A DNA stretch of 64,000 bases from Pyxidicoccus trucidator (GCF_010894435.1 NZ_JAAIXZ010000012.1:124001-188000); one strand, 5' to 3'. Positions 8,348 to 17,409 are shown, counted from the first letter of the stretch. Translations and numbers: made by a program. The notes: generated by a model not told the origin, from the letters alone.

Positions 8348-9217
8348 ATGAACCGCACTTCCACCCACCGCCGTCTCCTCGCCGCCGCGCTGTGCTTCAC
8401 CCTGCCCCTGGGGCTCATCGCCTGTGGCAACGACACCCCGGGCGAAGAGGCGCTCTATGTCGGCGAGGCCGCCGCCTTCCTCGCCTCCTCCGAGGAGGGG
8501 GGCGACATCGGCGGGGACGCGGTGGCCGACGCGGATGGCACCACGCTGCAGTCCATGGCGACGGAGGAGGTGGACGCCATCACCCAGGAGCCCACGGACA
8601 CGGGCGGCCTGTGCGACTTCAGCGCCCGCCGGCAGGCGGTGCTGGCGAAGTACGACGATGACGGGGACGGCACGCTGGGCAACGCCGAGCTGCGTGAGCT
8701 GAAGGCGGACCTGGGCGAGCGCCGCGAGGCCATCCGCCCGCGCCTGGCGCAGCTGGGCGAGCGCGCGCGCCACTGGGCCTTCTGGCGGGTGCGCTGGGCC
8801 TTCGACGAGGACGGCAGCGGCACGCTGTCCGCCGAGGAGCGCACCGCGCTGGTGGATGCCATGGAGGCTCGCTGCGAGCGGCTGCGCTCGGAGCGGCTGG
8901 AGAAGTTCGACGCCAATGACGACGGCAAGCTGGACGAGACCGAGCGCCAGGCGGCCCGCGAGGCGGTGCGCGCGAAGTGGCGGGCGAAGCGCCAGGAGGT
9001 GCTGGCCACGTACGACACCAACACCAACGGCGTGCTGGACGACGGGGAGCGCGTGGCGCTGCGCCAGGCCCGCGTGGCCGCCGCCCAGGAGCGCCGCGAG
9101 ACGCTGATGGCCACGTACGACACCAACAGCGACGGCACGCTGAGCACCGAGGAGGCCCTGCCGCTCCGGAAGGAAATCCAGCGCCGCATCATCGAGGGCC
9201 GTGACGCGGAGGAGTGA
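8348..9217 (+). CDS. EF-hand calcium-binding lipoprotein
   Basis: A 289-residue protein with signal peptide and lipobox GLIAC. It carries five EF-hand loops: DDDGDGTLGNAE, DEDGSGTLSAEE, DANDDGKLDETE, DTNTNGVLDDGE and DTNSDGTLSTEE, each followed by an acidic or basic helix. All five keep acidic or Asn/Ser ligands at loop positions 1, 3 and 5, the Gly at 6 and Glu at 12, so all could bind calcium. The spacing alternates between about 75 and 35 residues, suggesting one and a half pairs plus duplications. It is probably a surface or periplasmic calcium buffer or sensor. A terminator follows. Confidence 0.85.
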   Translation: MNRTSTHRRLLAAALCFTLPLGLIACGNDTPGEEALYVGEAAAFLASSEEGGDIGGDAVADADGTTLQSMATEEVDAITQEPTDTGGLCDFSARRQAVLAKYDDDGDGTLGNAELRELKADLGERREAIRPRLAQLGERARHWAFWRVRWAFDEDGSGTLSAEERTALVDAMEARCERLRSERLEKFDANDDGKLDETERQAAREAVRAKWRAKRQEVLATYDTNTNGVLDDGERVALRQARVAAAQERRETLMATYDTNSDGTLSTEEALPLRKEIQRRIIEGRDAEE

Positions 9218-9322
9218 CGCACCGGAGGTCGCCTCACGCCTCCTGACGCTCCGGCCGACTCCACGCGGCCGGACGCGGGGACGGGTTGGCCCGTGTGGAT
9301 TCCCCCTCGTGCCCTGTCCCCG

Positions 9323-9364
9323 CCCCCCAGGTCGCCCTCCCGGCGGCCTGGGGGTTTCCCTTTC
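9323..9364 (+). terminator. Rho-independent terminator after the EF-hand gene
   Basis: CCCCCAGG-T-CGCC pairs with GGCG-G-CCTGGGGG around a short loop, followed by TTTCCCTTTC. It lies about 105 bp after the EF-hand stop and before any plausible start of the lipid-kinase gene, which helps exclude the longer upstream start of that gene. Confidence 0.65.
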
Positions 9365-9419
9365 GTACACTTCCGCTTCGCCCTCCACCCACCGGGCCCG
9401 CTGGCCTGCCTGCCCCGGC

Positions 9420-10430
9420 GTGCACACCTTGGAGGACGACACGGAAAGAGAGGTCACCCTGGAACCCGCTCTCATCGAGCCCCCCCGTCACCGGACCCTG
9501 GACGACGGACCGGCGGTGTTGGTGGTCAACACCGGCTCGCGCTCGGGGCGGGAGGCCTTCGACACGGCCCGCGCCGCACTCACCTCCCGGGGTGTCCCGG
9601 TGGTGGAGTGCCACGCCCTGTCCCGCACGGAGCGCCTCCAGCACGTGCTGGAGCGGATGACGCAGCTGGGCGCGCGCCGCATCCTCGTGGGCGGTGGCGA
9701 CGGCACGCTGAGCTGTGTGGTGGGCCAGCTCCTGGGCCGGGACGTGACGCTGGGCGTGCTGCCGCTCGGCACGGGCAACGACTTCGCCCGCTCGCTGGGA
9801 ATACCTCAGGACATCGAGGCCGCGTGCGACATCATCGCCCAGGGCTACACCGCGCGGGTGGACGTGGGGCTCGCCAACGGGCGGCCCTTCCTCAACGCGG
9901 CCAGCCTGGGCCTGGCCACCGGCATCGCGAAGCGGCTGACGAAGCGCCTCAAGCAGCGCGCGGGGAAGCTGGCCTACCCGGTGGCCGCCGCCGCGGAGAT
10001 GAAGGACCTGAAGCCCTTCCACGTGCGCATCCAGGCGGATGACCAGGAGCTGGAGCTGGACGCGCTGCAGCTCGTCGTGGGCAATGGCCGCTACCACGGC
10101 GCGGGCAACGTGGTGTCTCCCGATGCGCAACTGGATGACAGACGCCTCCACGTGTACGCCATCGCCGCCCCCTCCGCGAGCAATGGCCGCGAGGGCACCG
10201 GCCTGGGCCAGCTCCAGGACCTGGCCACGCTGGCGCGCGTGGCGATGTCGCTGCGCTCCGGTGAGCACGAGGACCACCCGGCCGTCTCGTCGCTGCGCGC
10301 GGCCCGCCTCTACGTGGAGGCAGACCCGGTGCAGGAGGTGAACGCGGACGGAGAGCTCGTCGGCCGCACGCCCATGCGCTTCGAGGTGGCCCCGGCGGCC
10401 CTGCGCGTCTACGCGCCCGCGCCCTCCTGA
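9420..10430 (+). CDS. YegS/BmrU-type lipid (diacylglycerol) kinase
   Basis: About 336 residues. The ATP-binding motif GGGDGTLS and the following GVLPLGTGNDFARSLGIP are diagnostic of the diacylglycerol-kinase catalytic fold. A C-terminal lid follows (VVGNGRYHGAGNVVSPDAQLDD, NADGELVGRTPMRFEV). The enzyme phosphorylates a membrane lipid at the cytoplasmic face, feeding phosphatidic acid or a related product to lipid recycling. The start is uncertain: the frame is open far upstream, but a terminator ends at 9364, so I chose the GTG at 9420. A TTG nine bases later is also possible. Confidence 0.82.
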   Translation: MHTLEDDTEREVTLEPALIEPPRHRTLDDGPAVLVVNTGSRSGREAFDTARAALTSRGVPVVECHALSRTERLQHVLERMTQLGARRILVGGGDGTLSCVVGQLLGRDVTLGVLPLGTGNDFARSLGIPQDIEAACDIIAQGYTARVDVGLANGRPFLNAASLGLATGIAKRLTKRLKQRAGKLAYPVAAAAEMKDLKPFHVRIQADDQELELDALQLVVGNGRYHGAGNVVSPDAQLDDRRLHVYAIAAPSASNGREGTGLGQLQDLATLARVAMSLRSGEHEDHPAVSSLRAARLYVEADPVQEVNADGELVGRTPMRFEVAPAALRVYAPAPS

Positions 10431-10475
10431 ATTTCGATTCAGCTCATGTCTGGCCTACGCTGGGGGAGTCCGCGG

Positions 10476-10504
10476 CGGCCTCCCCCTCCGCCGCGGGGAG
10501 GCCG
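10476..10504 (+). promoter_or_regulatory. Hairpin covering the ribosome-binding site of the next gene
   Basis: Perfect 10-bp inverted repeat CGGCCTCCCC (10476-10485) / GGGGAGGCCG (10495-10504) with a 9-nt loop. The right arm contains the Shine-Dalgarno GGGGAGG for the GTG at 10510, so folding would hide it. It may also act as a weak terminator for the lipid kinase, but there is no T-run. Confidence 0.5.
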
Positions 10505-10509
10505 AGCCC

Positions 10510-13362
10510 GTGCGACAGCGTTCCCGACTCCCCATCCTCATCGCGGCCTGTCTCGCCGTGGCGGCCGTGCTGCTCCTGTGGTTCCGCATGCCCGCGCCGG
10601 GAAGGCTGACGGCTCCGGGCCCGGAAGCCCCTGTCGCCCTCACGCCCGCCGCCGCCGAGCCCGCGCCCCGTGCCAGCGCGCCGCCCACGCCGTCGCTGGA
10701 GACGGCCGCCACGCCGGAGGATGGGGCCTTCGTCGTGCGCGTGGTGGATGGCGCGGGCCCTGTCGCGGGCGCGCGCGTGCGGGCGTACCTGCGCGTGGAA
10801 GGGGACGGCACCGGGGCCACGCCCTGGCGCCGCGCGGGCGAGGGCACCACGGCCGCGGACGGCACGCTGCGGCTACCAGCCGGCCCGGGGGACTACCTGC
10901 TGTCCGCGCACGCGGAGGGCCATGGCCCTGCCCGGCGTCAGGCCACGCGCCCCCTCGGTGAGGCGGAGACGGCGGTGGAGTTGTCGCTGCCCAGCGGTGT
11001 CTCGCTGGAGGGCCGCACCGTTGCGGAGGGCCGGGGTGGAGAGCCGGTGCCGCTGGCGGAGGTGACGCTGCGGCCGTACCCGGGACTGGCCCGGGCGGGC
11101 ATGGAGCCCGTGGGCCTGCCGGAAGAGTCCCCGGCGGTGACGAGCGACGCGCGGGGCCGCTTCACCTTCTCCGGCCTCGCGCCGGGCCGCTACGAGCTGA
11201 CGGCCGAGGCGCCGGGCTTCAGCCGCCGCACGCTGCGCCTGCTCCAGGTGCCTCACGCCGGTGAGCTGGTGGTGGGGCTGTGGGGCGCGGGCACGCTGGA
11301 GGGCTTCGTGGTGGACGCGAAGGGCCAGCCCGCCGCGGGCGCGGAGGTGACGGCGGCGGGCGGACTCGTCCCGGTGCGCGTCACCACCAGCGACAGCGGC
11401 GCCTTCGCGCTGGAGGTCGGCGCCGGTACCTGGGTGGTGTCGGCGCGGCTCGGAGAGGCCGTGGGCCGCGTGCCCGGCGTGCTCTCCGTGGCGGCGGGCG
11501 AGACGCTGCGCGGCCTCACCGTGACGCTGGGAGGCGCCAGCGGGCTGGAGGGCACCGTGTCGACGACGGACGGCGCCCCGGTGCGCGGCGCGGTGCTGGT
11601 GGCCCGGCCTTCCGGCGGCACGGGCGAGCTGGCGCGGACCGCCTCCGTGGGAGAGGGCGTGTGGCGGATGGACGTGCCGCCCGGTGAGTACGACGTGGCC
11701 GTGCGGGCGCCCGGAATGACGGGCCTGCTGCGCGAGGCCGTGGTGGTGAGCCCGGGCCAATACACTCCGCTGGACGTGCGGCTGGAGCCGGCGACGGCGG
11801 TGGTGGAGGGCCTCGTGGTGGACGGCGAGGGACGGCCCGTGGAGGGAGCCCAGGTGCGCGCGGGGCTCCGGTCCGGAGAAGGCGTGACACGCACCGCGCT
11901 CACCGATGCGCAGGGCGCGTACCGGCTGGAGGGGCTCGAGGCGGGGCTGACCTCCCTCCAGGCCCGGCGGGACGGGGCCGTCCGGTGGACGCTGCGGATG
12001 GAGACCCTGAAGCCCGCCAGCACCACGCAGGTGGACTTCACGCTGCCGGACTCCGGCGCTGTGTGGGGACAGGTGACGCGCGAGTCGGGCGCGCCCCTCA
12101 CCGAGCCGGTGCTGGTGCACGCGCTGCCCCGGGGCGCGGGCTCGGGCGCGGGCTCGGCGGAGACGGATGCCCAGGGGCGCTTCCAGCTGGAGCTGCCCGC
12201 GGGCGTGTACCAGCTCGTCGCGCTGGCGCACGCGGCGGCCGTCTACGTCCACGTGGAGAATGACCCGGCGGTGACGGTGCCTCCGGGTGGCACCGTGCAG
12301 CAGGACCTCACGCTGAAGGAGGACGGAGCCCTGGCGGGTACCGTGCTGGAGCCCTCGGGAGCGCCCAGCCCGCTGGCCGCCGTGGCCGCCGTCCAGGGTG
12401 GCGACTTCCCCATGACGGTGCGGGTGCGCGCGGACGAGACAGGCCAGTTCACCCTGCCCCACCGCCCCCCGGGCGCCGCGCCCCTGGAGCTGGTTGCCTA
12501 CAACGGCGGTCGCACGGGCCGGCTGCCGGGTGCGAGCGAGGGCCAGGGCCCCTTGAGCGTGCGCCTCCAGCCCGCGGCCACCCTGCGCGGCCGGGTGGTG
12601 GCGGGCAGCGGCACGGCGCCCACCGGCTTCACCCTGGAGCTGCGCGAGCCGGACGGCGAGGAGCTGCCCTGGGCCCAGGCGTGGCCCACCACGCGGCGCT
12701 TCCCGGGTGACACCTTCGCGATGCCGGACGCGCCCGGCCAGCCGGTGAAGGTGACGGTGCGCACCGACGACGGCCGCACGGGCGAGGCCCAGGTGACGCT
12801 CTCACCGGGCGGCTCCGCGGAGGTGGAGGTGCCCCTCACCGGCGGCGCGGCCTCCATCTCCGGGCGCGCGGTGTGGAGCCGGGGCGCCGGGCCCGCCGGG
12901 GGCGTGGCGGTGTTCCTGGACCGCGCGGTGTCGGCACAGCCCGACGCGCGCACCGGACCGGACGGCCGCTTCCGCCTGGACGACGTGCGCCCCGGCCCGC
13001 ACACCGTGCGGCTGCTGCCACCGGAGGGCCGCGTGGAGACGCGCACGGTGAAGGTGGTGGAGGCCCAGGCCAGCGAGCTGGGCGACGTGACGGTGTCCCC
13101 GCGCCGCGCGGCGCCGGGCACCCTGGGCGCGGGCTTCAGCGAGGACCGGGGCCACGTCACCTTCGCCTGGCTGACGCCGGACGGGCCCGCGGCGCGCGCG
13201 GGCGTGATTCTCGGAGACCGGCTGCTCGCGGTGGACGGGCAGGTGGTGCGGGGCAGGACGGAGGCCGAGTCCCGCGCGCACGGGGCCCCCGGTACTCCGG
13301 TGCGGCTGCAAGTGCGGCGCGCGGGCGGCGAGCAGGAGGTGCTCGTCACCCGCGCCGAGTAG
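10510..13362 (+). CDS. Large repeat protein with CarboxypepD_reg (Ig-like) domains and C-terminal PDZ
   Basis: A 950-residue protein with an N-terminal membrane anchor (residues 8-22, very hydrophobic). Then come at least eight beta-sandwich repeats of the carboxypeptidase regulatory-like type, each with the pattern GxVxDxxGxPVxGAxV...T(D/S)xxGxFxLxxLxPGxYxL. The last 80 residues form a PDZ-like domain (WLTPDGPAARAGVILGDRLLAVDG). Such proteins sit in the envelope and bind proteins or glycans; no catalytic domain is seen. The start is a GTG with a good Shine-Dalgarno that lies inside a hairpin. Its stop lies 7 bp from the convergent hrcA stop. Confidence 0.8.
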   Translation: MRQRSRLPILIAACLAVAAVLLLWFRMPAPGRLTAPGPEAPVALTPAAAEPAPRASAPPTPSLETAATPEDGAFVVRVVDGAGPVAGARVRAYLRVEGDGTGATPWRRAGEGTTAADGTLRLPAGPGDYLLSAHAEGHGPARRQATRPLGEAETAVELSLPSGVSLEGRTVAEGRGGEPVPLAEVTLRPYPGLARAGMEPVGLPEESPAVTSDARGRFTFSGLAPGRYELTAEAPGFSRRTLRLLQVPHAGELVVGLWGAGTLEGFVVDAKGQPAAGAEVTAAGGLVPVRVTTSDSGAFALEVGAGTWVVSARLGEAVGRVPGVLSVAAGETLRGLTVTLGGASGLEGTVSTTDGAPVRGAVLVARPSGGTGELARTASVGEGVWRMDVPPGEYDVAVRAPGMTGLLREAVVVSPGQYTPLDVRLEPATAVVEGLVVDGEGRPVEGAQVRAGLRSGEGVTRTALTDAQGAYRLEGLEAGLTSLQARRDGAVRWTLRMETLKPASTTQVDFTLPDSGAVWGQVTRESGAPLTEPVLVHALPRGAGSGAGSAETDAQGRFQLELPAGVYQLVALAHAAAVYVHVENDPAVTVPPGGTVQQDLTLKEDGALAGTVLEPSGAPSPLAAVAAVQGGDFPMTVRVRADETGQFTLPHRPPGAAPLELVAYNGGRTGRLPGASEGQGPLSVRLQPAATLRGRVVAGSGTAPTGFTLELREPDGEELPWAQAWPTTRRFPGDTFAMPDAPGQPVKVTVRTDDGRTGEAQVTLSPGGSAEVEVPLTGGAASISGRAVWSRGAGPAGGVAVFLDRAVSAQPDARTGPDGRFRLDDVRPGPHTVRLLPPEGRVETRTVKVVEAQASELGDVTVSPRRAAPGTLGAGFSEDRGHVTFAWLTPDGPAARAGVILGDRLLAVDGQVVRGRTEAESRAHGAPGTPVRLQVRRAGGEQEVLVTRAE

Positions 13363-13369
13363 CCGCGCG

Positions 13370-14404
13370 CTACACCTTCTCCAGCACGCGCGACAGCACC
13401 TGCGCGGTGAAGTTCACCAGCGGAATCACGCGCCGGTAGTCCATGCGCGTGGGGCCGATGACGCCCACCGTGCCCAGCACCTGCTCCTGGTTTCCGTACG
13501 GGCTGGCGATGACGGAGACGTCTCCGGCGGCGGAGAAGTCGCTCTCCGCGCCGATGAAAATCTGCATCTCGTTGGCGCGCTGCACGCGGTCCAGCAGCGA
13601 CAGCAGCTTGTTCTTCTCGTCCAGCGCCTTGAAGAGCGCGCGCATGCGCTCCACGTCCGCGAACTCGGGCGCCTCCAGGAACGAGCCCGTGCCCTGGATG
13701 AGCACCCGCTCCGTGGTGGGCAGGTCCGTGGCCGCCGCGCCCAGCTTCAGCGCCTTGGCCGTCAGCGCGTTGTAGAGCGCCTGCTCCTGGTCCATCTCCG
13801 CGCGGATGCGCTCACGCGCCTCCTCCAGCGGCACCTCGCACAGCAGCTCCGACAGGTAGTTGCTCGCCTTGAGCAGCTCGTCCGAGGTGATGGGGAACTC
13901 GACGGTAATCGCCTTGTTGTGCACCTGGCCGCTCTGCCCGACCAGGATGGCGAGCACCCGGTCCTCGCGCAGGCGGACGAACTCGATGCGCCGGAACACC
14001 GCCGAGTCCGGCCGCGGCGTCACCACCACGCCCGCATGCCGCGTCAGCGAGTGGAGGATGCGGCTGGCCTCGCCCAGCACCTCTTCCAGGTTGGCCTCCT
14101 GGATGAGGCCCGCGTGGATGAGCTCCCTGTCCCTTGGCGTGGGGTCCTTCAGCTTGACGAGCGTGTCCACGTAGAACCGGTACCCCTGGTCCGTGGGGAC
14201 GCGCCCGGCCGAGGTGTGTGGCTTCTCCAGGAAGCCAAGCTCCTCCAGGTCGGCCAGCACGTTGCGCATGGTGGCCGAGGAGACCTCGAACCCGGGGCGG
14301 CGGGCGAGCTGTTGACTGCCTACCGGTCCGCCCGTGGTGATGTACTCCTGCACCACCGCGCGGAGGACTTCCTTCTCTCGCTCTCCCAGCTCTTCAGACG
14401 GCAT
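13370..14404 (-). CDS. hrcA: Heat-inducible transcription repressor HrcA
   Basis: A 344-residue protein of typical HrcA length. The N-terminal winged helix is clear (LRAVVQEYITTGGPVGSQQLAR, then SATMRNVLADLEELGFL and HTSAGRVPTDQGYRFYVD, the family signature), followed by the GAF-like dimer domain (NKAITVEFPITSDELLKASNY) and the end motif GVIGPTRMDYRRVIPLV. HrcA represses groE/dnaK operons by binding CIRCE elements and needs GroEL to stay active. Here it is not beside grpE or dnaK, and I found no CIRCE sequence in the 230 bp upstream, so autoregulation is not supported. Confidence 0.95.
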   Translation of the reverse strand: MPSEELGEREKEVLRAVVQEYITTGGPVGSQQLARRPGFEVSSATMRNVLADLEELGFLEKPHTSAGRVPTDQGYRFYVDTLVKLKDPTPRDRELIHAGLIQEANLEEVLGEASRILHSLTRHAGVVVTPRPDSAVFRRIEFVRLREDRVLAILVGQSGQVHNKAITVEFPITSDELLKASNYLSELLCEVPLEEARERIRAEMDQEQALYNALTAKALKLGAAATDLPTTERVLIQGTGSFLEAPEFADVERMRALFKALDEKNKLLSLLDRVQRANEMQIFIGAESDFSAAGDVSVIASPYGNQEQVLGTVGVIGPTRMDYRRVIPLVNFTAQVLSRVLEKV

Positions 14405-14636
14405 CCCTGCTCACACTCCGGAGCCGGTGGCCCGGCACGACATCCACCGAGGCTCCACCGGAAGTTTAAGAAAGCGGGGCCGCTGCTTCAATCCGCGTTT
14501 CCCTTGTCCGTACGTCCAGCTGGCGCCGCCATTCCCGAGAGGGGACAGCGGAAAGGCAGGCAGGCGCCACCGTGCTCGGGAGCATGCCCAGCCCCACTGT
14601 ACCGCATCGCGAGCGAGCCGACTGTAGGGTACGGGA

Positions 14637-15632
14637 ATGCGCACATGGCCGGGCCCTGGCGTGGACGCTAGAAGCGGCGGCATCGTGTCCGCCTCTTCGC
14701 CCGCGCAGTCCCTGCCCCAGCTCCCTTCGACTCCCTCCGTCGCGCCCACCGGCGACCTCGGCGCGCCGGGCGCACAGCGGGGCTGGCTCATTGTCAGCCT
14801 GGTGTCGCTGTATCTCATTTGGGGCTCCACCTATCTGGCCACCCGCTGGGGGTTGCAGGGGGGCCTGCCGCCCTTCCTGATGTCGGGGACGCGCTTCACG
14901 CTGGCCGGCGCCGTGCTGTTCGCCGTGCTGTGGTTGCGCGGCGCGCCGGTGCCCTCCGTTCGCCAGTGGGCGTCCAGCGCGGTGGTGGGCCTGTTGCTGC
15001 TGGGCATCGGCAACGGCGGCCTCGTCTACGCGCAGCAGTGGGTGCCGTCCGGAGTGGCGGCGCTGGTGGTGGGCAGCCTGCCCATGTGGACGGCGCTCTT
15101 CGGCGGTCTCTTCGGCCAGTGGCCGGGGCGCATGGAGCGCTGGGGGCTGGCGGTGGGCTTTGGCGGCATCGTCCTGCTCAACCTGGGCGGCAACCTGGGC
15201 GGGCAGTGGCTGCCCACGCTGGCGATGCTGGTGGCGCCGATGAGCTGGGCGTTCGGCTCCATGTGGAGCAAGCGCCTGCCCATGCCGCAGGGGTTGATGT
15301 CCGCCGCGGCACAGATGCTGTGCGCCGGCGTGTTGATGACGGCCTTCGGCATGCTGATGCTGGGCGAGCACCTGCCGACGGTGATGCCGGGCCCGCGCGC
15401 CCTCTTCGCCTACTTCTACCTGGTCATCTTCGGCTCGGTGGTGGGCTACAGCGCCTATGGCTACCTGCTGCGCAATGCGCGCCCGGCGCTGGCCACCAGC
15501 TACGCGTATGTGAATCCGGTGGTGGCGGTGTTCCTCGGCGGCGTGCTCGCCGGTGAGACGATGGGGCCCACGGCCTGGATTGCCATGGGCGCCATCCTCG
15601 GCGCGGTGGCGCTGCTGACGCGCAAGCGGTGA
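14637..15632 (+). CDS. EamA/DMT-family transporter (YedA-like)
   Basis: A 331-residue inner-membrane protein with ten predicted helices in two EamA halves. The first half opens with SLYLIWGSTYLATRWGL, as in YedA/RhaT-type exporters, and the second half has GYSAYGYLLRNARPALATSY and the end VFLGGVLAGE. It likely exports small metabolites or amino acids; the substrate is unknown. The first 45 residues are a Ser/Pro-rich cytoplasmic extension, so a later start is possible. The 3' end, including the stop, recurs at 17448-17469 behind the neighbouring toxin/immunity pair. Confidence 0.82.
   Translation: MRTWPGPGVDARSGGIVSASSPAQSLPQLPSTPSVAPTGDLGAPGAQRGWLIVSLVSLYLIWGSTYLATRWGLQGGLPPFLMSGTRFTLAGAVLFAVLWLRGAPVPSVRQWASSAVVGLLLLGIGNGGLVYAQQWVPSGVAALVVGSLPMWTALFGGLFGQWPGRMERWGLAVGFGGIVLLNLGGNLGGQWLPTLAMLVAPMSWAFGSMWSKRLPMPQGLMSAAAQMLCAGVLMTAFGMLMLGEHLPTVMPGPRALFAYFYLVIFGSVVGYSAYGYLLRNARPALATSYAYVNPVVAVFLGGVLAGETMGPTAWIAMGAILGAVALLTRKR
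15611..15632 (+). repeat. Left copy of a 22-bp direct repeat (3' end of the EamA gene)
   Basis: Identical over 22 bp to 17448-17469 and ending exactly with the transporter stop codon (core CTGACGCGCAAGCGGTGA). Weaker similarity continues about 8 bp upstream with a small gap. Together the two copies bracket the toxin/immunity pair. Confidence 0.8.
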
Positions 15633-15658
15633 AGACAGGACGGCGCGCGGATGGCGAC

Positions 15659-16474
15659 ATGCCATTGATGCAACTTCGGTGGGTGTTGCTCGCCAGCCTG
15701 TTGCTGGCCGCGTGCGGTCCCTCGCGCACCTCGCGGCAAGGCGAGCCGCGCCACTATGCGCAAGCGATGGACTCGGCGACGAGCGCATGCCTGCGCAACC
15801 CCGCCTGCTACACGGCCACGGGCGAGGACGCCATCCTCCCGTGGCTGTCACGCGCGGCGAGCGCGGTGCGCACCACCGCGGCGATGATGCGGTTGCTGGA
15901 GGCGGCGGATATCGAGCGTGTCGAAGGCATCCTCTCGGAGTGCGCCTCGGAAGCTAACGGACACGTCAACGAACAGCGCTACGGGAAGGGCGGGTGGCCC
16001 ACCCCCGAGCAATGCAAGGAGGCGGTGACGTCTCCCTGGGGGCAGAAGGAGACGCGGGCGGAAGAACTGGGCCGGTTGAAACACGAGGTGGCGCTGGAGT
16101 GCGCGCGGCAGAAGCTGAAAGACGCGTTCGCGGGCAACTACAGCATCGAGCCGCGTTACTTCCGCGACCCCGGGAAGGGCCTGCGCCTGATATCGCCAAC
16201 CCAGGTGGCCGAATGGCTACAGGACGGGCTCTTCCACCTGCTGGCAGGGACGTTGGTGCCGGACGTCGTCATTCATTCGACGAACGAGCCGCTCAAGGTG
16301 CAGGCCGTCTATGACTTCAAATTCCCGTGCCCGCTCGACAACGAGCCATCCTGGCGGCGCAACCCATCCGGACCGCCCTTCTACGCAAAGCACCAGGGCC
16401 TCATCTACCATGAGGCACTCGGAGGCATGAAGCCGGCAATGGTTGCGCCGGGCCACGGAATCAAACGGCAATGA
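15659..16474 (+). CDS. Lipoprotein polymorphic toxin candidate with PD-(D/E)XK nuclease-like C-terminus (SitA-like)
   Basis: A 271-residue protein with a lipoprotein signal (MPLMQLRWVLLASLLLAAC, Cys19) and a Cys-containing helical middle. The C-terminal third reads as a restriction-endonuclease fold: Pro191-Asp192 in PDVVIHS, a strand VQAVYDFKFPCP giving Asp209-x-Lys211, and KHQGLIYHEALG as a Q/Y motif. In Myxococcus, SitA toxins are lipoproteins with variable C-terminal toxins, passed between kin by outer-membrane exchange and neutralised by SitI. This gene has that design and overlaps its immunity gene by ATGA. The nuclease assignment is inference from motifs; it was not matched to a named SitA family. 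Confidence 0.6.
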   Translation: MPLMQLRWVLLASLLLAACGPSRTSRQGEPRHYAQAMDSATSACLRNPACYTATGEDAILPWLSRAASAVRTTAAMMRLLEAADIERVEGILSECASEANGHVNEQRYGKGGWPTPEQCKEAVTSPWGQKETRAEELGRLKHEVALECARQKLKDAFAGNYSIEPRYFRDPGKGLRLISPTQVAEWLQDGLFHLLAGTLVPDVVIHSTNEPLKVQAVYDFKFPCPLDNEPSWRRNPSGPPFYAKHQGLIYHEALGGMKPAMVAPGHGIKRQ

Positions 16475-17409
16475 GCGTTCCCACTCCGAAGGTCCGCATC
16501 TACGAGACCTACAGGCCATGTCCGCCAGAACGCCCGGAGGCCCGACGGTATCTGGTCGTGCGGGACAGCCTGAACATCACCTTCTACATGCGGCGGCCCC
16601 ACAGCGAGGTGAGGCATGCCGTCGCGCACGCATTGGAGGTCTACCTCCAGGCCGTCGGGCAGCAGAAGCTGACCTGTTACGCAACGCGTTCCGGCGACTG
16701 GCAGGACCTCGATGACGCCGGCTGGGCGTTCATCCGGGAGTACCTGCTTCAGCCAGAGGGCGCGAACATCCTCCTGAGAGAACACGCAACGGTGGTACCC
16801 GGACATGCGTTTGTCCATCTGGGTGTGGGCGCGGACACGCCCAGCGACGGGTTGTTCCCTGACGAGGCCTCCGCCGTCTCCTTCTGGCTGCCGACCGAGT
16901 ACCTGGAGGAACGCGGTCCCGGTTGGTTGAGGGAACTGGCCCTGGAGCTGGGCGCCAGGCTTCCCTTCAACTCCGGCCATGCCGGCTTGTTCCTCCAGTC
17001 ATCCTTCGACCCCATGACGCACGCGGAGGTCCGCGCGGCCTGCCTCGCCTACCCGGGGCTGGACCTCCTGAATGTGGACGAGGTGGCCAGCAACATCGGC
17101 ACCCGGGTCAAGGGAGCGCACTGGCTGACCTTCCTCGGCCAGCCGGTGCTGGGGGAGTTGGGCGGTGCGACGGGCCTTCGCTCCCGCCTGCACTCACCCG
17201 ACACCACCCTGCAGGACCTGGGTGCGGACCGGGTCGTGGTGACCCTCGGACAGTGGCCAGAGGCCGGGGACCAGGAACCGGAGCGCACCCTGGCCCCGCA
17301 CCGCGAGTTGGCGCGCGTGCTGGAGCCGTGGCTCTACCGCGAACGCACCCCTTGGACTGGCTTCACCGAGGACGACATGCGCCGCTGGGAACGGCGCCTC
17401 CTCGATTAG
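16471..17409 (+). CDS. DUF3396 (type VI immunity family) protein, probable antitoxin to the upstream lipoprotein
   Basis: 312 residues with the hallmark DUF3396 segments: SFWLPTEYLEERGPGWLREL, LPFNSGHAGL, a GTRVKGAHWLTFLG core, VVVTLGQWPEAGD and the end RELARVLEPWLY...MRRWERRLLD. Family members in proteobacteria sit beside secreted toxins and are taken to be cytoplasmic immunity proteins. The start codon overlaps the toxin stop (ATGA), the usual design for keeping immunity in step with toxin. A protective role is inferred from family and position. Confidence 0.8.
   Translation: MSVPTPKVRIYETYRPCPPERPEARRYLVVRDSLNITFYMRRPHSEVRHAVAHALEVYLQAVGQQKLTCYATRSGDWQDLDDAGWAFIREYLLQPEGANILLREHATVVPGHAFVHLGVGADTPSDGLFPDEASAVSFWLPTEYLEERGPGWLRELALELGARLPFNSGHAGLFLQSSFDPMTHAEVRAACLAYPGLDLLNVDEVASNIGTRVKGAHWLTFLGQPVLGELGGATGLRSRLHSPDTTLQDLGADRVVVTLGQWPEAGDQEPERTLAPHRELARVLEPWLYRERTPWTGFTEDDMRRWERRLLD

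Noticed and set aside
14405..14636. Possible CIRCE operator upstream of hrcA
   Set aside because: No TTAGCACTC-N9-GAGTGCTAA or recognisable variant was found.
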